Assembly (NCBI GenBank): GCA_030765065.1
Contig: CM060990.1
Location: 456,094,321-456,158,320, forward strand
Length of the DNA stretch: 64,000 nt
From: Deroplatys truncata
Taxonomy: Eukaryota; Arthropoda; Insecta; Mantodea; Mantidae
Direction: 5' to 3'
A program made the position numbers and the translations under genes. Below are positions 12,591-25,335 of the stretch, piece after piece. Numbering within the stretch: the stretch's first letter is position 1; each line of letters starts with the position of its first letter. The notes beneath the pieces were generated by a model. The model made no database searches. It had not been told where the DNA came from and saw only the letters and a program-made list of their open reading frames with translations.

Positions 12591-13480
12591 GCAATTTTAT
12601 AGACAGATTCTGTGTTCTTCGTGCGCCTCACAGAGAAACGGTTCGTGACCTTGTGATCAGATTTAGGGTAACGGGATATATTCTTAATAATAGCCGAAAG
12701 TAAGTTCGCCGCACTTTTAAATGGGAATAGCTCAATGATATCGTAGAAAAGTTACACCGAAGTCCAAAGAAATGTCTGAACAAACTTGCACAAAAATTAT
12801 GAATTTCACAAACCTCGGCTTGGAATGCCACTAAACGTTTAAAATGAAAACCCTATAAGATAACCGTAGTTCAGAAATTGCAACAACGCGATAATGCGAG
12901 TAGAGTCAATTTCTGTATTTAGGTGTTGGATAATGATAATGATCGCTGTAGACTCGCGTTTAATTTTTTTACGGAAGCAGCATGGTTTTGTTTGCATGGC
13001 CATAAATTAATGAGTGCTAATGTAAATTATCTTAAAAGGCGTGAGATGTGTGTGGCGGCAAAATAACACCATTTCCTACGTCTTCTGTTACGAAGGAATG
13101 TGGTAATTATAGTTTAAATTTACATGAGAAATCGATGCGCTTACATTTAAAGCGCTATGAATTAATATCCGATTCTGCCGGCAAGTACATTCTTGTTAGT
13201 CCTGCCGCGGACTAAGCGATGGCTTTGTATATATTGAATTAGTTCTGATCTTTTCTGCACAAAATTTTATCTCTTTATACAAGTACATTTTAACCTCAGT
13301 TATACGCTTTCAAAGGGAAGCGGGTAAAATAACGCTTAAATTAGAAAACGTAAAGTTTCTTATAGAATTGAAATTGTTTTATTTGATTACTCCTCAAACT
13401 AATTATGCATTATTTAACATAAGAAATAAATAGATGAAAGAAACGCATAATAAAAATAATACAGTATTTAGACTACTTAC
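12591..13480. other. No gene recognised
   Basis: AT-rich sequence. A 67-codon minus-strand frame at 12,628-12,831 has no motif. Confidence 0.4.
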
Positions 13481-13522
13481 ATACCATACCATACCATACC
13501 ATACTATACCATACCATACCAT
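13481..13522. repeat. (ATACC)n microsatellite
   Basis: About eight tandem ATACC units with one variant (ATACT). It is a simple repeat and not the insect telomere unit TTAGG. Confidence 0.9.
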
Positions 13523-13915
13523 TACTGTTATTCATCTTGCAAACTAAAAGAAAAATCCCATCAAAGTACTGGTTTAAAAGCATTGTCAATTTTTCCTTGC
13601 TTCTTGGATTTTTCCAAACAGTCATGCCCTAGTCTATTATATGCTCTAATCAAAGAAATGCTGTCTTTTAGGCTTTGCGATTACAGAAATCGTTGTTTAA
13701 TTTGCCTCATGCATACTGTGAACACCTGCATTACTCAGGCATACTTCTTCGTCCTCAGTATCATAAAATGCAACTTGGGGAAGAACGGCTTTGCCCAACG
13801 TATTAACATGTGCGGAACAAAAATGCGTTCCGTAAGTATTGATGCTTCGCGCAATATGGCTACTGCATTGTGCTGCGACAGGAAGGATACATACAGTATA
13901 CAGAAACCATGCATA

Positions 13916-14202
13916 AAAAGTTGAGTTTTTATTTATGGACGCTCTTTAGCTGTTGTGGTCCTTAGCGTCCCGTTCTATATTGGGTGTGAAATGCCGGTAA
14001 TTTTGCTCAGAGGCCTCTTTATCATGCTTGAGGTTCTTTTACGTGCCGTAAATCTACGACACGGGACCACCGGCTTTACTTCCCTTCCGAAGGAAGCCAT
14101 GCTAAGGATTTTTACGCCCGAAAAAAACCATCGTCCACCGCCGGGTTTGAACCCGCGACATTGGGGGCTAGCATGGTAACCACTACACCACGGAGGACGA
14201 CA
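13916..14202 (-). mobile_element. tRNA-derived SINE, copy 1 (inverted to copy 2)
   Basis: The minus strand starts with a tRNA-like head. Box A (TGGTGTAGTGGTTACC) is the complement of 14,175-14,190, and box B (GGGTTCAAACCC) the complement of 14,143-14,154. Together they form an internal RNA polymerase III promoter. A body of about 200 bp follows, with the block TCCTTAGCATGGCTTCC. It is flanked by GAAACCATGCATA (13,903-13,915) and GAATCCATGCATA (14,203-14,215), a 13-bp target duplication with one difference. The body is about 90% alike by eye to the copy at 17,543. SINEs of this kind are moved by a partner LINE; the partner is not known here. Confidence 0.9.
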
Positions 14203-14215
14203 GAATCCATGCATA

Positions 14216-17200
14216 TTATATATTAACGTAGCATAAACATAACGTATGTTGTAATGAGTACGCGAATTAATATATTTAGCAGATGGGGACCAGAAAAATG
14301 TTATGTATTAAGGAGAAAACTTATGGGCGATTATTGAGCTAAATATTAATGAACAAAGTTCGGCGACTAAAATATTCTGCATAAAACGTAGAATGAATAA
14401 CACATAAGTGAGGTTCAACTGTATTTAGAATACATTAGTAATGAACTTGAGTACAACATGCGGAGGGAATGCAGCAAATGTCTCTTGCATAAGTATCAGT
14501 GAAAGGTTTTATCATACGGAAACCTATATACATGCCTTGTAGAATTAGAATAAAGGTTCTTAGATGTTTTGGTGCTGAATCATACACGCAACTAATAATT
14601 TGAATAAAACATCAATTAGGGAAATAAGTATCGCATATGTGTAGGAAACATATAACTGCAAAACTCAACATTTCAGCTTTGGGTAAAATGTATTTTTGTT
14701 GTGACCTTGCTGTAAATGTATGCACCCATGTGTATCAAGTCAAATAATATATTGATTGTCGTTTGTTTTGTTGTCTATGTATTTTGTTTGGAATGACACA
14801 TCAGTGGCCTTTTTCTGTTTTATAGGTGTTTTCTGTGAAGTAACAATAACAACAACAGCCTTATCTTCATGGCAAAGTCATGTCCGCAAGCACGTTATTT
14901 TAGACACTTAACATGTTTATTCTAACATAGATACCTTGTAAAACAGTTTAGCCATTTAGGAGCTGACATAAGAAACAGCTTATGCTCTTATATCCTTCGG
15001 GATGAACGTTTTAATGGTTTTTTACAATGGTGAAAGAATTATTAAAATATGTTGAGCGGCTTCAGAGTTACCCCCCCCTCCCACGCGCACAATTTGTCTC
15101 CTCGTATCTGTATAGATGATTAACTTAAAGTTTGCTAAATTAACAATGGTTCTGGTTAATTACAATACACAGATTACTAAAATCCTTACTCTATATAAAC
15201 ATTCAAACAACAGTATTGCTAATTTTTAACTTTGTATAAATAACTAATGTTCAAATGTGTAGCTATATACCAATAAGCAAAAATCCCTGTTTTAGTAGTA
15301 TTTATTTATAAGTGTTTAAAAAGTGTTCCATGATAGCTTAATTACTTTACCCGTAGCGGAAGTTGTACTATGCCATGACGTTAAAGTGTTTAATTTTCTC
15401 AATTTTGTAAAAAAAATTATTTAAACTTGATAGGCACGGTACATATTTTATTTTATTATTTATTTTGTTACGATGAATATTCAAGAATTTATACAGATCT
15501 ATCTTTACTACTATCCAAGGCATAAGCAAATTGGGCATAGTATCATTCTCTATTTGAACTTAATTATCAGGTTATCACGAGAAATTGTGCAGTTTTAATC
15601 AAATGGCAACCTATAGAAGTAGTTGAAGCGAGTATTATTAAAGTTATGGTATAACTTTGGATTCCTATTAAAAGTCAGAAAAGATAGGTTCGTTGACACT
15701 TTAAGAAACATCATGTGACAAATATGTTAAACATAAAAAGTGGTGGAGGAGGAAGAGGAGGAATGATGGAGAGACAAATCTCTAAATATATCATCACGCA
15801 TAGGAATTCTTAAGCAATTGACTTCAAGTTATCTACACTCAGACCATATGTTAATAGAAAGAATGTAAACAACAGTGACCAAAGGTTACTAACGGCCAAT
15901 TAAACATGGTTTGCTGACCGTTGTCTGTAAACGCCAACAGGCTGTACGAGGGTTGGGGGATGGTTTGTTACCTGCGACGTCCCTGCCTAAATTCCAGTAC
16001 CACAGTACCACTTCTACTTTATTTCCTCCTGTCCTGGCTTAAACGCTTAGAAATTCCTAAGCCTGGTTACCACTCTAACGCTAAAGGATCTTTGGGTTCT
16101 GCTAGCCTTAGCACATTTCATATCACAATTTGGAAACCTGAAATTCTTTTCTCAGTATCGGCTGGATTTTCGGAGACACCGGTTTTTTTATTTGTATGAC
16201 AATAATATTGCGTTTCGAGCTTTGCTCACGTGCTGCTGCTGCTGTTTTAATGTAACATTTAATATTCCCGTTTCAGACTAAGGATAAATTAATTATAGTG
16301 TTGAAAAGCTTATCTGAGCCTTAGATGATGCTGATCAATGTATTGTCTAACTTTAAAATAGTAACTTTTACGTGTGAACTTTCAGAATGGCGACCGACAA
16401 AGGGTCCTATAGGACCTGTTAAAGAATCGACCGTGATTCCTAAATTTGGACTATTTAACGTAACGCTCTGGCCAAGTTCAGCAGAATATCACGGCCAGGG
16501 AATGACCCGATGCTAATCAGCAAAGTCGCGGGCGCTGGCCCGAGATTAAATGCTCTCTAACACAGCGACTTCCGCTTAGGTAAACTGGGTTCCTGAACTC
16601 TCGCCTTAACCTGTGAAATCATTTCCATTTCCCCTTTTACGAACCCTATAATAATCCTGTGAATAACTAAAAAAATAATAGCCAATGCATGGTGTCAATA
16701 TGCAGCTCGGGAATTAGCTACTCAATGTTTAGTCTGAATAAGTATGTAAATACAGCCAGCAGGTCGCGACTATATCCAGTTTTTCTGTAGTGTGATCAGA
16801 GTCTGGCCTTGCCACCTGTAAAAACTGACAGTGTACGGAGAGACGTTCGCCCCGATCCACTGCTGGTCGGTTTTCCATCGCCACATCAAAGGAATGTTCG
16901 TGCTGCATTTCGCACACGTCTGTACGGTTGCAGAGCATGCTGTTTTCTAAACGTTACTTCCTGAAAGTAACGCTCAAGTGTTACGCTGAGCGCTCAAGTG
17001 TTTGCACAATGGATGATGGGCTCGGGCTGAAAACATTTCAGCTTGAAAAGTGTCGCGAATGTATCTCCTTTCGCTTCTTGGTAACTGTTGCTGTTCACGA
17101 GGAGCTTAACTCGCATGTCTGTACCTTAACACCTCTTGTCAACGCAAATGTGTGTGTTCTTGTGTTTGCATGGCTTTTCGCTTTCACTATTACCTACAAT

Positions 17201-17249
17201 AGCTTATGCTTGTGAACAAGTTATTCTTCTTCTTCTTCTGTTTTGTTTG
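14216..17249. other. Long AT-rich stretch without recognisable gene
   Basis: No protein family is recognised on either strand. It includes a short (CTG)n run at 16,231-16,244, an ACAACA-rich patch near 14,850, and GC-richer stretches at about 15,920-16,100 and 16,380-16,560 with short featureless frames. A 95-codon plus-strand frame at 16,928-17,215 has no motif and is probably chance. Confidence 0.4.
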
Positions 17250-17467
17250 TGTGATTTTTTCTTGTTAGTTTCTCTGTTTTTTCCTTCTTTTCAATTTTTG
17301 TAAAATACAATTAGCTGTAAATTACTGTGATGAATATAGACTGAACCATATGGACTAAGGTGTATGATATAAGCACGTACGGTCTATCTGACACGTGCAA
17401 TGTAGCTATGAGTTGGAACGTGTAAAATGTTTAAGACCAATAAATACACAACTCTACTCTACTCTAT
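17250..17467 (+). mobile_element. LINE 3' untranslated remnant with (CTCTA)n tail
   Basis: A T-rich stretch leads to GACCAATAAATACACAACTC and then a run of CTCTA units ending near 17,467. An AATAAA signal at 17,439-17,444 followed directly by a short tandem repeat is how some LINEs without A tails end. The stretch resembles the minus-strand sequence at 31,763-31,930 (pyrimidine-rich leader, a GTAC-GTC block, ACCAATAAA, tandem tail). No coding part remains. The call rests on architecture alone. Confidence 0.45.
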
Positions 17468-17542
17468 TCAATCTACTGTACTTGCTCTAATATTCATTGT
17501 AATTAGGAATATGGCAAGAACGTAAGACCTAGACTACTTATT

Positions 17543-17821
17543 GTCGTCCTCCGTGGTGTAGTGGTTACCATGCTAGCCTCTAGTCGCGCGTTCAAACCCG
17601 GCGGAGGGCGATGGATTTTTCGGGCGTAAAAATCCTTAGCATGGCTTCCTTCGGAAGGGAAGTAAAGCTGGTGGTCCCGTGTCGTAGATTTACGGCATGT
17701 AAAAGAGTCTCAAGCCTGATAAAGAGACCTCTGAGCAAAATTACCAGTCCTTCACGCCCGCTATAGAATGCAAAGAACCACAGCAGTTAAAGAACGTCCA
17801 TAAAGAATATTCAATTTAATT
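17543..17821 (+). mobile_element. tRNA-derived SINE, copy 2
   Basis: Box A (TGGTGTAGTGGTTACC) is at 17,554-17,569 and box B (GTTCAAACCC) at 17,590-17,599. The body then matches copy 1 (13,916-14,202) along its whole length. Flanking TAGACTACTTATT (17,530-17,542) and TAGACAACTTATT (17,822-17,834) are 13-bp target duplications with one difference. The tail after CGTCCATAAA is A/T-rich and differs between the copies. The head resembles a tRNA in its first half and promoter boxes, but I cannot name the parent tRNA with confidence. Confidence 0.9.
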
Positions 17822-17834
17822 TAGACAACTTATT

Positions 17835-18739
17835 CCAAAAGCTTGCATGCTGAGGTAACGTGAGGCTATAGTTACTACAGATTTTACTTTTCATGGTTAT
17901 TGTGCAATTTTTACATGAATTTTAATGGCACCTAGGCGCAGCTTTAATTGAAGTATTCTGTTAGTAGTTGGTACAGTAGTTTAATTACGATATTTTCTAA
18001 AAAAACTTTCTAATTTGTAATTTATTCTCACAGTACGGGGTATCTACCAGTCAAGAAGGACAAAAATGGCAAGAAATAAGCAGGAGGATCAAGGAAGTCA
18101 ATAAAAAGCAATAAAGTAGTGTTGTAAAGAATTGTCATCAAAGTAATAACATCTGAATTGAAATTCTCCTGTGCTTAAATTATGAACATAATTTGAGCAC
18201 TTGATTGAGTTACAACTGCTTTCCTTAATTATTATGTTACATTCTTGATTTGCTAAATATTATTCCATAAGCATTTCTTCTCTGTAATGTAGGGCTATCA
18301 ATGCTCTTTGAAGTCAAATAAACAAGGCTAAAATGCCTGGAAAGTGTTAATTTAAAGAACGATGCTTTAATTTGAATAGTAGCACAAAATGGAAATATTG
18401 ACTAAAAACCCTGAGGAACGTATATCCTGTAAGTGTCAATTTGATGTTGATTAAATGCTGCTGATCCTTCTAGAATGCATAAAAAAGGTAAAAAAAATAC
18501 TCTGCACTCTTTGCAGCAATCGATATCGGAAGACAAAAGTATACTTAACTTTGTGATTTCACAGTGACACAACAGAAGGCTGAAATACCGCACTTCGTAG
18601 TGATTCATCTTCTACCCCATTAATTTCTAATGGACAGAAATGTTCATCTCCCATTGACATGCCATCTGTAACTTCTAAAATCTCAAGAGGACACAAACTT
18701 TCAACCGGCATATATCTTGGAAAAATTTTAATAAGGCTG
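17835..18739. other. Probable upstream part of a decayed hAT element, no clear coding
   Basis: AT-rich sequence between the SINE and the hAT-like coding traces. A T-rich tract ending in CACAG at about 18,033 is followed by a possible short open stretch starting at 18,066, but no zinc finger is recognised and no terminal inverted repeat was found. Confidence 0.3.
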
Positions 18740-20474
18740 AAGCGACTAAAGCTGAATTACTCTAAGTCATAAATAAAATTGTGACTCATTCTTATAATCG
18801 AGGTAGCATTAGCACATCTGATTTATTTCCTATTATGTTTCCAGACGGTAAGATTGCAGCAAAACTCCAAATTCACAAAGATAAGCTAATCTTCGCCATG
18901 ACACATTGATTTTGACAATATCTTTAAAGATATGAAAAAGTGTGATTTTTATACTGTCTCATTTGACGAGAGCTTTAACAAAGTATCTCAGAAAGGTCAA
19001 ATAGGCATTGTAGTACGATACTGGCCAATGTCCAGCCGGATACTAGACAGTTTTTTATGTTTTTTTTACAGAAAGTGATATTCTATGAAGTTTCACAAGT
19101 ACTTTAGCCAATTTTGTTGTTATGAATAAGAATCCAAATATCTACGAATGGTCCCAATGTGAACTTCAGATTTGCACATGATCTAAAAGAGTGCATCAAG
19201 AACAAGGATGTAGCTTTAGAAGACAATAACCAACAACAAATATTTCATACCGGAGCATGTTCTCTTCCCATTTGTAATGGTGCTTACAAGCAGCTCGCAG
19301 AGCAGTTGACTGGTAAATTCATCACTTTTTTCGAGCATTGTATTACCTTTTTAAGGACCTTCCAACCATACTATATACGTTTTTCATGTTATTCAAAATA
19401 TCCGAAAACGTGTACAATTAGATGGAATGAAACCTCGGGAGTTATTAAAAGAGCACTATAAATTCTTTCACCCTCGGAGAAATATTTGGAAGCAGCTCAA
19501 AGCAAGTCACCTGCAGCCAAAATGTTTGTTAAAGTAAGGCGCGCTATAGGTGACAAGCTCAAACAAACTTAAATGGTATGTTTTCTTATAATTGCTTCGG
19601 AATTGGAAGCATTCCTAGTATCTTTCTTGTTAACCAAACCACTTTTCCATTTATGTATAACGAAATGTACTCTTTTTGCGAAGCGTTGCAGAGCGCTTCA
19701 AAAAAGTCACTGAATAAAGTACATAGTCCCAAGCAGGATGGTTGTTGATATATCAGACAGCAAACATTTAAAGATGTCAATGGATATTGAGTGGAATTTG
19801 GTGCATCTTTAGCTGTTAAAGGTCTTAAAGAACCTAAAGTTCTTGGTTTCTAAGATGAGTACGAGAGCTTCCTTAACTATAAATTTTATCGAGAAAAATT
19901 TAGAGCTATTGTGCCGTCATAAAAGCTTCAGCACTTATTTTAAGAGCTTCCTTGTTACACTGTTCACAAAGTCTTCCGTGGTAATTCATACCTATTGCCA
20001 GAAGTTCCTCCGATGAAACTTTGAAGACCCTTCGTGTTATTGCACCTTTTGAGGAATCTGTATACAAGAAGTATGTGACATCTACATCAGTAGATTGAAC
20101 CAAAGGAGACTATCTCCGTCTTTGTAGAACAGCTTCAGTAAATTGGACATTGAAGATATTCAATAATGATGAAATGAAGCTTGATGATTTGTTACTAAGA
20201 ATTGTGAAAGAATTTCGTGTGACAAATAAAGACTTAAAGAAATAGTTCCATCTTATTCTTACAACTTTCCATGGAAATGCAGATGTTGTAAGAGCATTTT
20301 AAATGATATTTGATTGGAAACATGTTGAAGAAATCATTAATTGTTCAAAGATCTGTGCATGGAGCAGCTGGAGCAGCTTATAATCTTCAAAATCTCGAAG
20401 TATCAAAAACCATAGCACATGCAGCTAGGAATTCATGGTCAAAACGTAAAGAATCGCTGAAAAAAATTGAATAA
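18740..20474 (+). pseudogene. hAT-like transposase pseudogene (second, unrelated family)
   Basis: Plus-strand segments in changing frames follow the order of a hAT transposase family that lacks DUF4371. SYNRGSISTSDLFPIMFPD is at about 18,795-18,850. FDNIFKDMKKCDFYTVSFDE and SFNKVSQKGQ are at about 18,910-19,000 and hold the first catalytic Asp. NFRFAHDLKECIKNKD is at 19,162-19,209 and CSLPICNGAYKQ near 19,260-19,295. CTIRWNE is near 19,410-19,432, SPAAKMFVKVRRAIGDK near 19,510-19,555, and SVHGAAGAAYNLQNLE near 20,350-20,400; the last open stretch stops at a TAA at 20,472. There are several frameshifts and stops, so it is dead. Terminal repeats were not found, so the element limits are unknown. 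It is distinct in sequence from the hAT at 9,655. Confidence 0.75.
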
Positions 20475-23400
20475 ACTACAACACTAGACAAACAGCAACA
20501 AAACAAGTTGGAATGTTATTTAAAGGTTTTATAATGAATAAAAAGGCACTAATGGTTGAAAATGATACACTTTGAAAGGATTTAATATTATGGCATTAAA
20601 AAATAAGAAAGCGTTGAGTAATTATGAGTTGTGGTCAAGATTTGTTCACACTTGTTCCTTAAGAATTATATTCTTGAGTGTGTGAAATTAAAAGAAAACG
20701 TATTCATAATTGTTAATAATTGCACTCTCCATTCAGAAAGAAGTCTTAAACATTACTTTGTACATGTATTAATTAAATAGACAAAGCAAGCTAGTTATTC
20801 TTGTTAAAAAATATAGCTTTAGTGTTCATCTTAACCTCCTTTTGGTAGGGGGTTTTTCATTAATTAAACGCTTTTATTTTCAAAATTGCTAATTTTAAAT
20901 GGTATTCAAATAGAAGTGGATTATAAAGAATAAAGAAGAGAAAGAAAATGTCAATTATTTTGTTTTGTTATGTTGAGGGTAACCTGCAGCAGAGTTTACA
21001 TTTAGAGTAAAATGAGACTTTTCAGCGTTACAGTTGAATGAGAAAGTTCGTGTATGTAAAGCCAGATTGATGGCCTATATTCTATCTTGTATTTAGTGGT
21101 TGAATGGGGTACAGGATTAACTGGATGAAAGAGAAGATAAAGCGAATACGAATTTATTTCCTTTGGAACTCCGTACTCAGTTTGCAGTTTTGACATCTTT
21201 GCTTGTTAGATATTGCTACATTCTCATTATAATGAGCGGTCTTTATCTCCATTGAAAGATTATATCTGTCCTCTAAGAGCTTGGTAGAGTACTTTGTAAT
21301 ATATTTCTAGGTAATCACTGTGATAATCAGGATGGGGCAATAAATTAGTTTACCATAAAGCAGAAACCACTACAGGTTAGAGAAGAATCGCCTATTTCAG
21401 ATACCATTATAAGAGGAAGAAGTCGTGTTTTAGGTTCTTCTGTAATCTTAGGCGGGAATTGAGATGGCGTTAGGACAACACTAATGCATTTATCTATGTT
21501 AATAAATGAATAAGAATAGAAGCATACGTCAAAACACGGTGCTTGAATTGAGTATAGCATAGTAGGGTACACAAAAGCTTATCCTAAGATAGTGAGCAGA
21601 TTTTAAACTTCGATCCCCGTATCAATTGAATTGGACACCCAATTCAGAATTAGTTTGCTGTAAACTAAACATACAACTGCACAGCTTTTTGTATGATGAT
21701 TTTCTAGCGTTACAGCTACATATTTTGGGGGAAATTTATGGATATTAGAATAGATTATTTGAAATAATAACAAAAAATGGAAACTTTAATAAATTTGCTT
21801 GATGGTTTAAATGTACAACTTAGACAGACCGACAAATAACAGAGACCATTAGTCTCGAAACGTAAATTTGAAGTTCTGCTGGGCTCCGTCGTCGATTCAC
21901 ACTGACATCTCAGCGTGCGAGACTTAACTCTACTCTGTCATCATTCACATAAATTTCTGAATATCAAATATGTTTTCCTCATAGTCAAACGCTATAAGGA
22001 AGTATCTTGTACTAAAAACTACCTAGGTTCAAATCCCACACACACGTTCCTTCTTATAGTGGTTCTTCTTCTTCAGATAAACGCAGTTATTATACACATG
22101 ATCTCCTTTGCAATTTCAAAGGCTACTTTCAGTTTTAGGAATTTATGCTCATACACAAAACTGCAGTACCCTTCCTTGTTCTCAACATATATGAAATTAA
22201 TAAATATTGTGTGATAAATAACCAAATAAAATATAAATTAATATCGGTTGTGTATACCCTCATTATTGTATTTATGTTGGTAACATGCTTTTTGTAAGCA
22301 TGGATATCTTATAGTTCAAATATATATGGTCCATTAAAATGTACAATGCTGCTGTATATTAAAAAGTTAGAAGATAAAAGCTTAGGGAGGATTCCAATCG
22401 AGGCAGTTCTAATTGCCAGACACGTGCGTTTGACTACTGGGTCATCACAGCACATGACCAGAACTGCTTATATCACATATGTTGAAAATGAACTTGAACA
22501 CAGCATCAGCGAACGCTTCCGGTATTTTCTATTAGGACTCGCTTTCTAGACATTGCTCTTTTTTTCTTTTCTTTCCTTGCTGTCTTAGAGTGTACAACGT
22601 GATACCGTAATTATTGACAGGAAGACATAAACAATTAAATAAAAAAGTCATAGTTAGATAGAGAAATAATTGCAAAACATAATTTCCGTATACTAAACCA
22701 ATGAATAAATTAATAAGCTTGAGTTGAAAAACTTGTGCGGGGAAAAAGGTGAATGGCATGCTAAGTTAACGAAAGTCGTTAGTAACAGCCGAGTGACGAA
22801 CGCGTTAGCTTAAATATTCTTGGAATGCAGTTGGAGTTAAGTTCAGTAAGTTTGCAGTCACATAAGCAAGAGTTCTGTAATTTCCAAAAGGGAAGAAATT
22901 CTGAGGTTTCGGATAGAAACAGTGTCAGATTCGCAAGTTTTAAGATTGGGCCGCAAGAAAAGGGACGTTGATAGGTGTAACGATAGGTAGGGGGAGCTTA
23001 AGTTAAGAAAATGGCGTGCATTCTAAATCAGGCTTAGTTACTCACTTACTTCTGTGGCTTACTTGGTGACGACTCATTTGCCCATTCATGTATTATTCTA
23101 TGTGCCCAATGATTCGTTTGAGTGAGAAAGATTTAGCAGCTATTGAGAGAGATCTTTCCGAATAACGTTTCTGCGACTTAGGGCAATCGACGCTTCGCTT
23201 AATTATTGTTATAGAAGTAATTAATTCGTAAATTCATCGTTCCGCGTCTCTTCTCAAGCTGAACATGATAGTCAACATTAAATTCCTCAGTCAATTCAAA
23301 CTGGTGTTATCCTTTCAAAATACACTCACGCATATCCTGAGAGAAAGATCCCATAGCTGACAACTGTAGCAGCCGGCAGACTAGCAACGCAGAACTAGCT

Positions 23401-25335
23401 AGTAGATTAGAACACCGCAGAGCCCATTAACAAAATAGGTACCATTAATCGTTATCTAAACTAAAGCAAAGGGTAAGGCTTCAAAAGTGTCGCAGAGAAC
23501 GGTTTTAAAAATCGGCGCCTCATCGTGGAGCAAAATTGCTTAAAACGATCTTTTCACTATAGTTGTATCTAAGTCTGCTGAAATCCACGCACATCAGTCA
23601 CCGTTTAATTCACGTGGGCCCAATCCTTGCTTGACCACAGAGCTGGTAGCACCGCGGCGATGATTCTATTCTAACCACCAACATTAAAATCCGACACTAA
23701 AGCGCACCGTTGTAGTCATCAGCTGCCAATATAAAAACAGGCCAAATCAGATTTTAAGCGCACTATACTGCATTGGTTTAAGTTGATAGATCGGTGAACT
23801 GAAAAAGTTTCCTGCACTAACTTTTAGTATACTTCAAACCTTAAAGGTTCTCTGGGTGATATTTCACTAAAAGGAAGTTTGTTCCCTCCGTTGGAAAATA
23901 AAACTGTATCCTTCATGTCTGCGCCCTCATTCTCGGTCTACACACGGTGGTAGTTGAGAATGGTTATTTTATTACTTTGTTACTGTTACTTTGTTACACA
24001 TATTGTTACTATATAGACTAGTTTTCAACCAGTGTAGCAGCAGTGCAATTTTAAGTGGCTTGTTGGTTCTTAGTATTTTAATGTATTTTGTCAAAGCAGC
24101 TCTGACAAGAGCTTTCCATGAGGCTAAACAAATTAGCTTAAATTATGTGTTGGAGATTTCTAACCACTGAAACCGAAGGTTGATTTTCGTAAAACAGTGG
24201 ATCAGAGAAAGAGGATTTGTGCGACGTCATTTACGCAACAGCTCCTGATATCTTGAACACTACAGCCTTGTCTTAAAAAATTGAAAGTCTTGAAAAAGAC
24301 CCAGCAGTATGCCTTACTTACTGAATTAATGGCTGTCGATGCCGAAAGTCAAAATTGCTATTACTTTCAACCAATTTAGCTAAGTTTTTTCACTTATTTT
24401 TCAAAATAATTGTAGCATCAGATTAATTTTTACCTTAATATGCACCTAACGTTTCCAACAAAACAATTTTGACAAAACTAAAATAAAGTCTCATGTAAAG
24501 CGCCTCACGTGATGAATATCTGTAAAGTTTAACGCTTTAAATGTTGCATATTGTTTCCCAATTATAGTTTTTTATATTCAAAGTGTAAATTTTCTATAAC
24601 AGTTCAACAGTTCCTGAAAAATAAAATATGTAAGATGTCTCATTTCTTAAAAATCTTTGGTATATATCTTTGAGTTATGAAAACCCTAAGTCTAAAGATA
24701 TACTTGATATCAAGAATACGCTTATATATCCAATCACCCATTAAAAAACCGTAGACTGGTAATTCGAAGAGAAAAGCATAAATTGCATCAAGAGGAGCAT
24801 TTTAAACCTTCGGAAACCTAAGAAAAAAGATAAGTAAAAAATGTAGTTTTAAATCTTACGCACTGTTTGCACATACCTACGCGCGTTGACCTCCACGTCG
24901 CTTTTGGGCATTCAAATGGCCATCAAGGCAAAACAGCAACTGGCTCCTCATTCTGCAATGTCTAAGAATTTTTTTAGATTATAACTTCCTTACATGCGGT
25001 TGTCTTACAGGACACGAAAGGATACGGCAAAATCTGCCATTGGTAGTTCTTGCAATTAATTGCTTCACATACTTTCCCGGATTTAACATTCAAAATTATA
25101 CCAAGTGGCCCAAACAAACCGTTCCTTGCAGGTTTATGTTTCCCACATACATAAGTGCAAAATAAGTTGCCGCGTCACTGATTTTTAAAGGGGCAATGCA
25201 GGTACGATGCGAAAGCTCGTTGAGTAGTGCTTGCTCTCTAGTGTGTTTACTTCGTGGTTTCGTACTGATAAACGTCACGTGATCGCCTGCTTGCAGTTCG
25301 AGCCAAGTCATTCAGGCAAACAGGTAACAGGTAAC
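20475..25335. other. Long AT-rich stretch without recognisable gene
   Basis: No coding motif on either strand. The first 300 bases may be 3' untranslated sequence of the preceding hAT copy. A weak tRNA-like pair of boxes occurs at 21,555-21,618, and an isolated box-B-like GGTTCAAATCCC at 22,027-22,038. GC-richer short patches at 23,380-23,720 and 25,190-25,300 hold nothing I can name. Confidence 0.4.
21555..21618 (+). other. Weak tRNA-like promoter boxes (possible old SINE head)
   Basis: TAGCATAGTAGGG (21,555-21,567) resembles box A and CTTCGATCCCC (21,608-21,618) resembles box B, with roughly tRNA-like spacing. No stem pairing is convincing and no repeat partner is seen. Confidence 0.25.

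Noticed and set aside
13481-13522. Telomere-like tandem repeat
   Set aside because: Unit is ATACC, not the arthropod TTAGG repeat; it is an ordinary microsatellite.
22020-22045. Box-B-like GGTTCAAATCCC
   Set aside because: Isolated; no box A at tRNA spacing and no GC-richer body.
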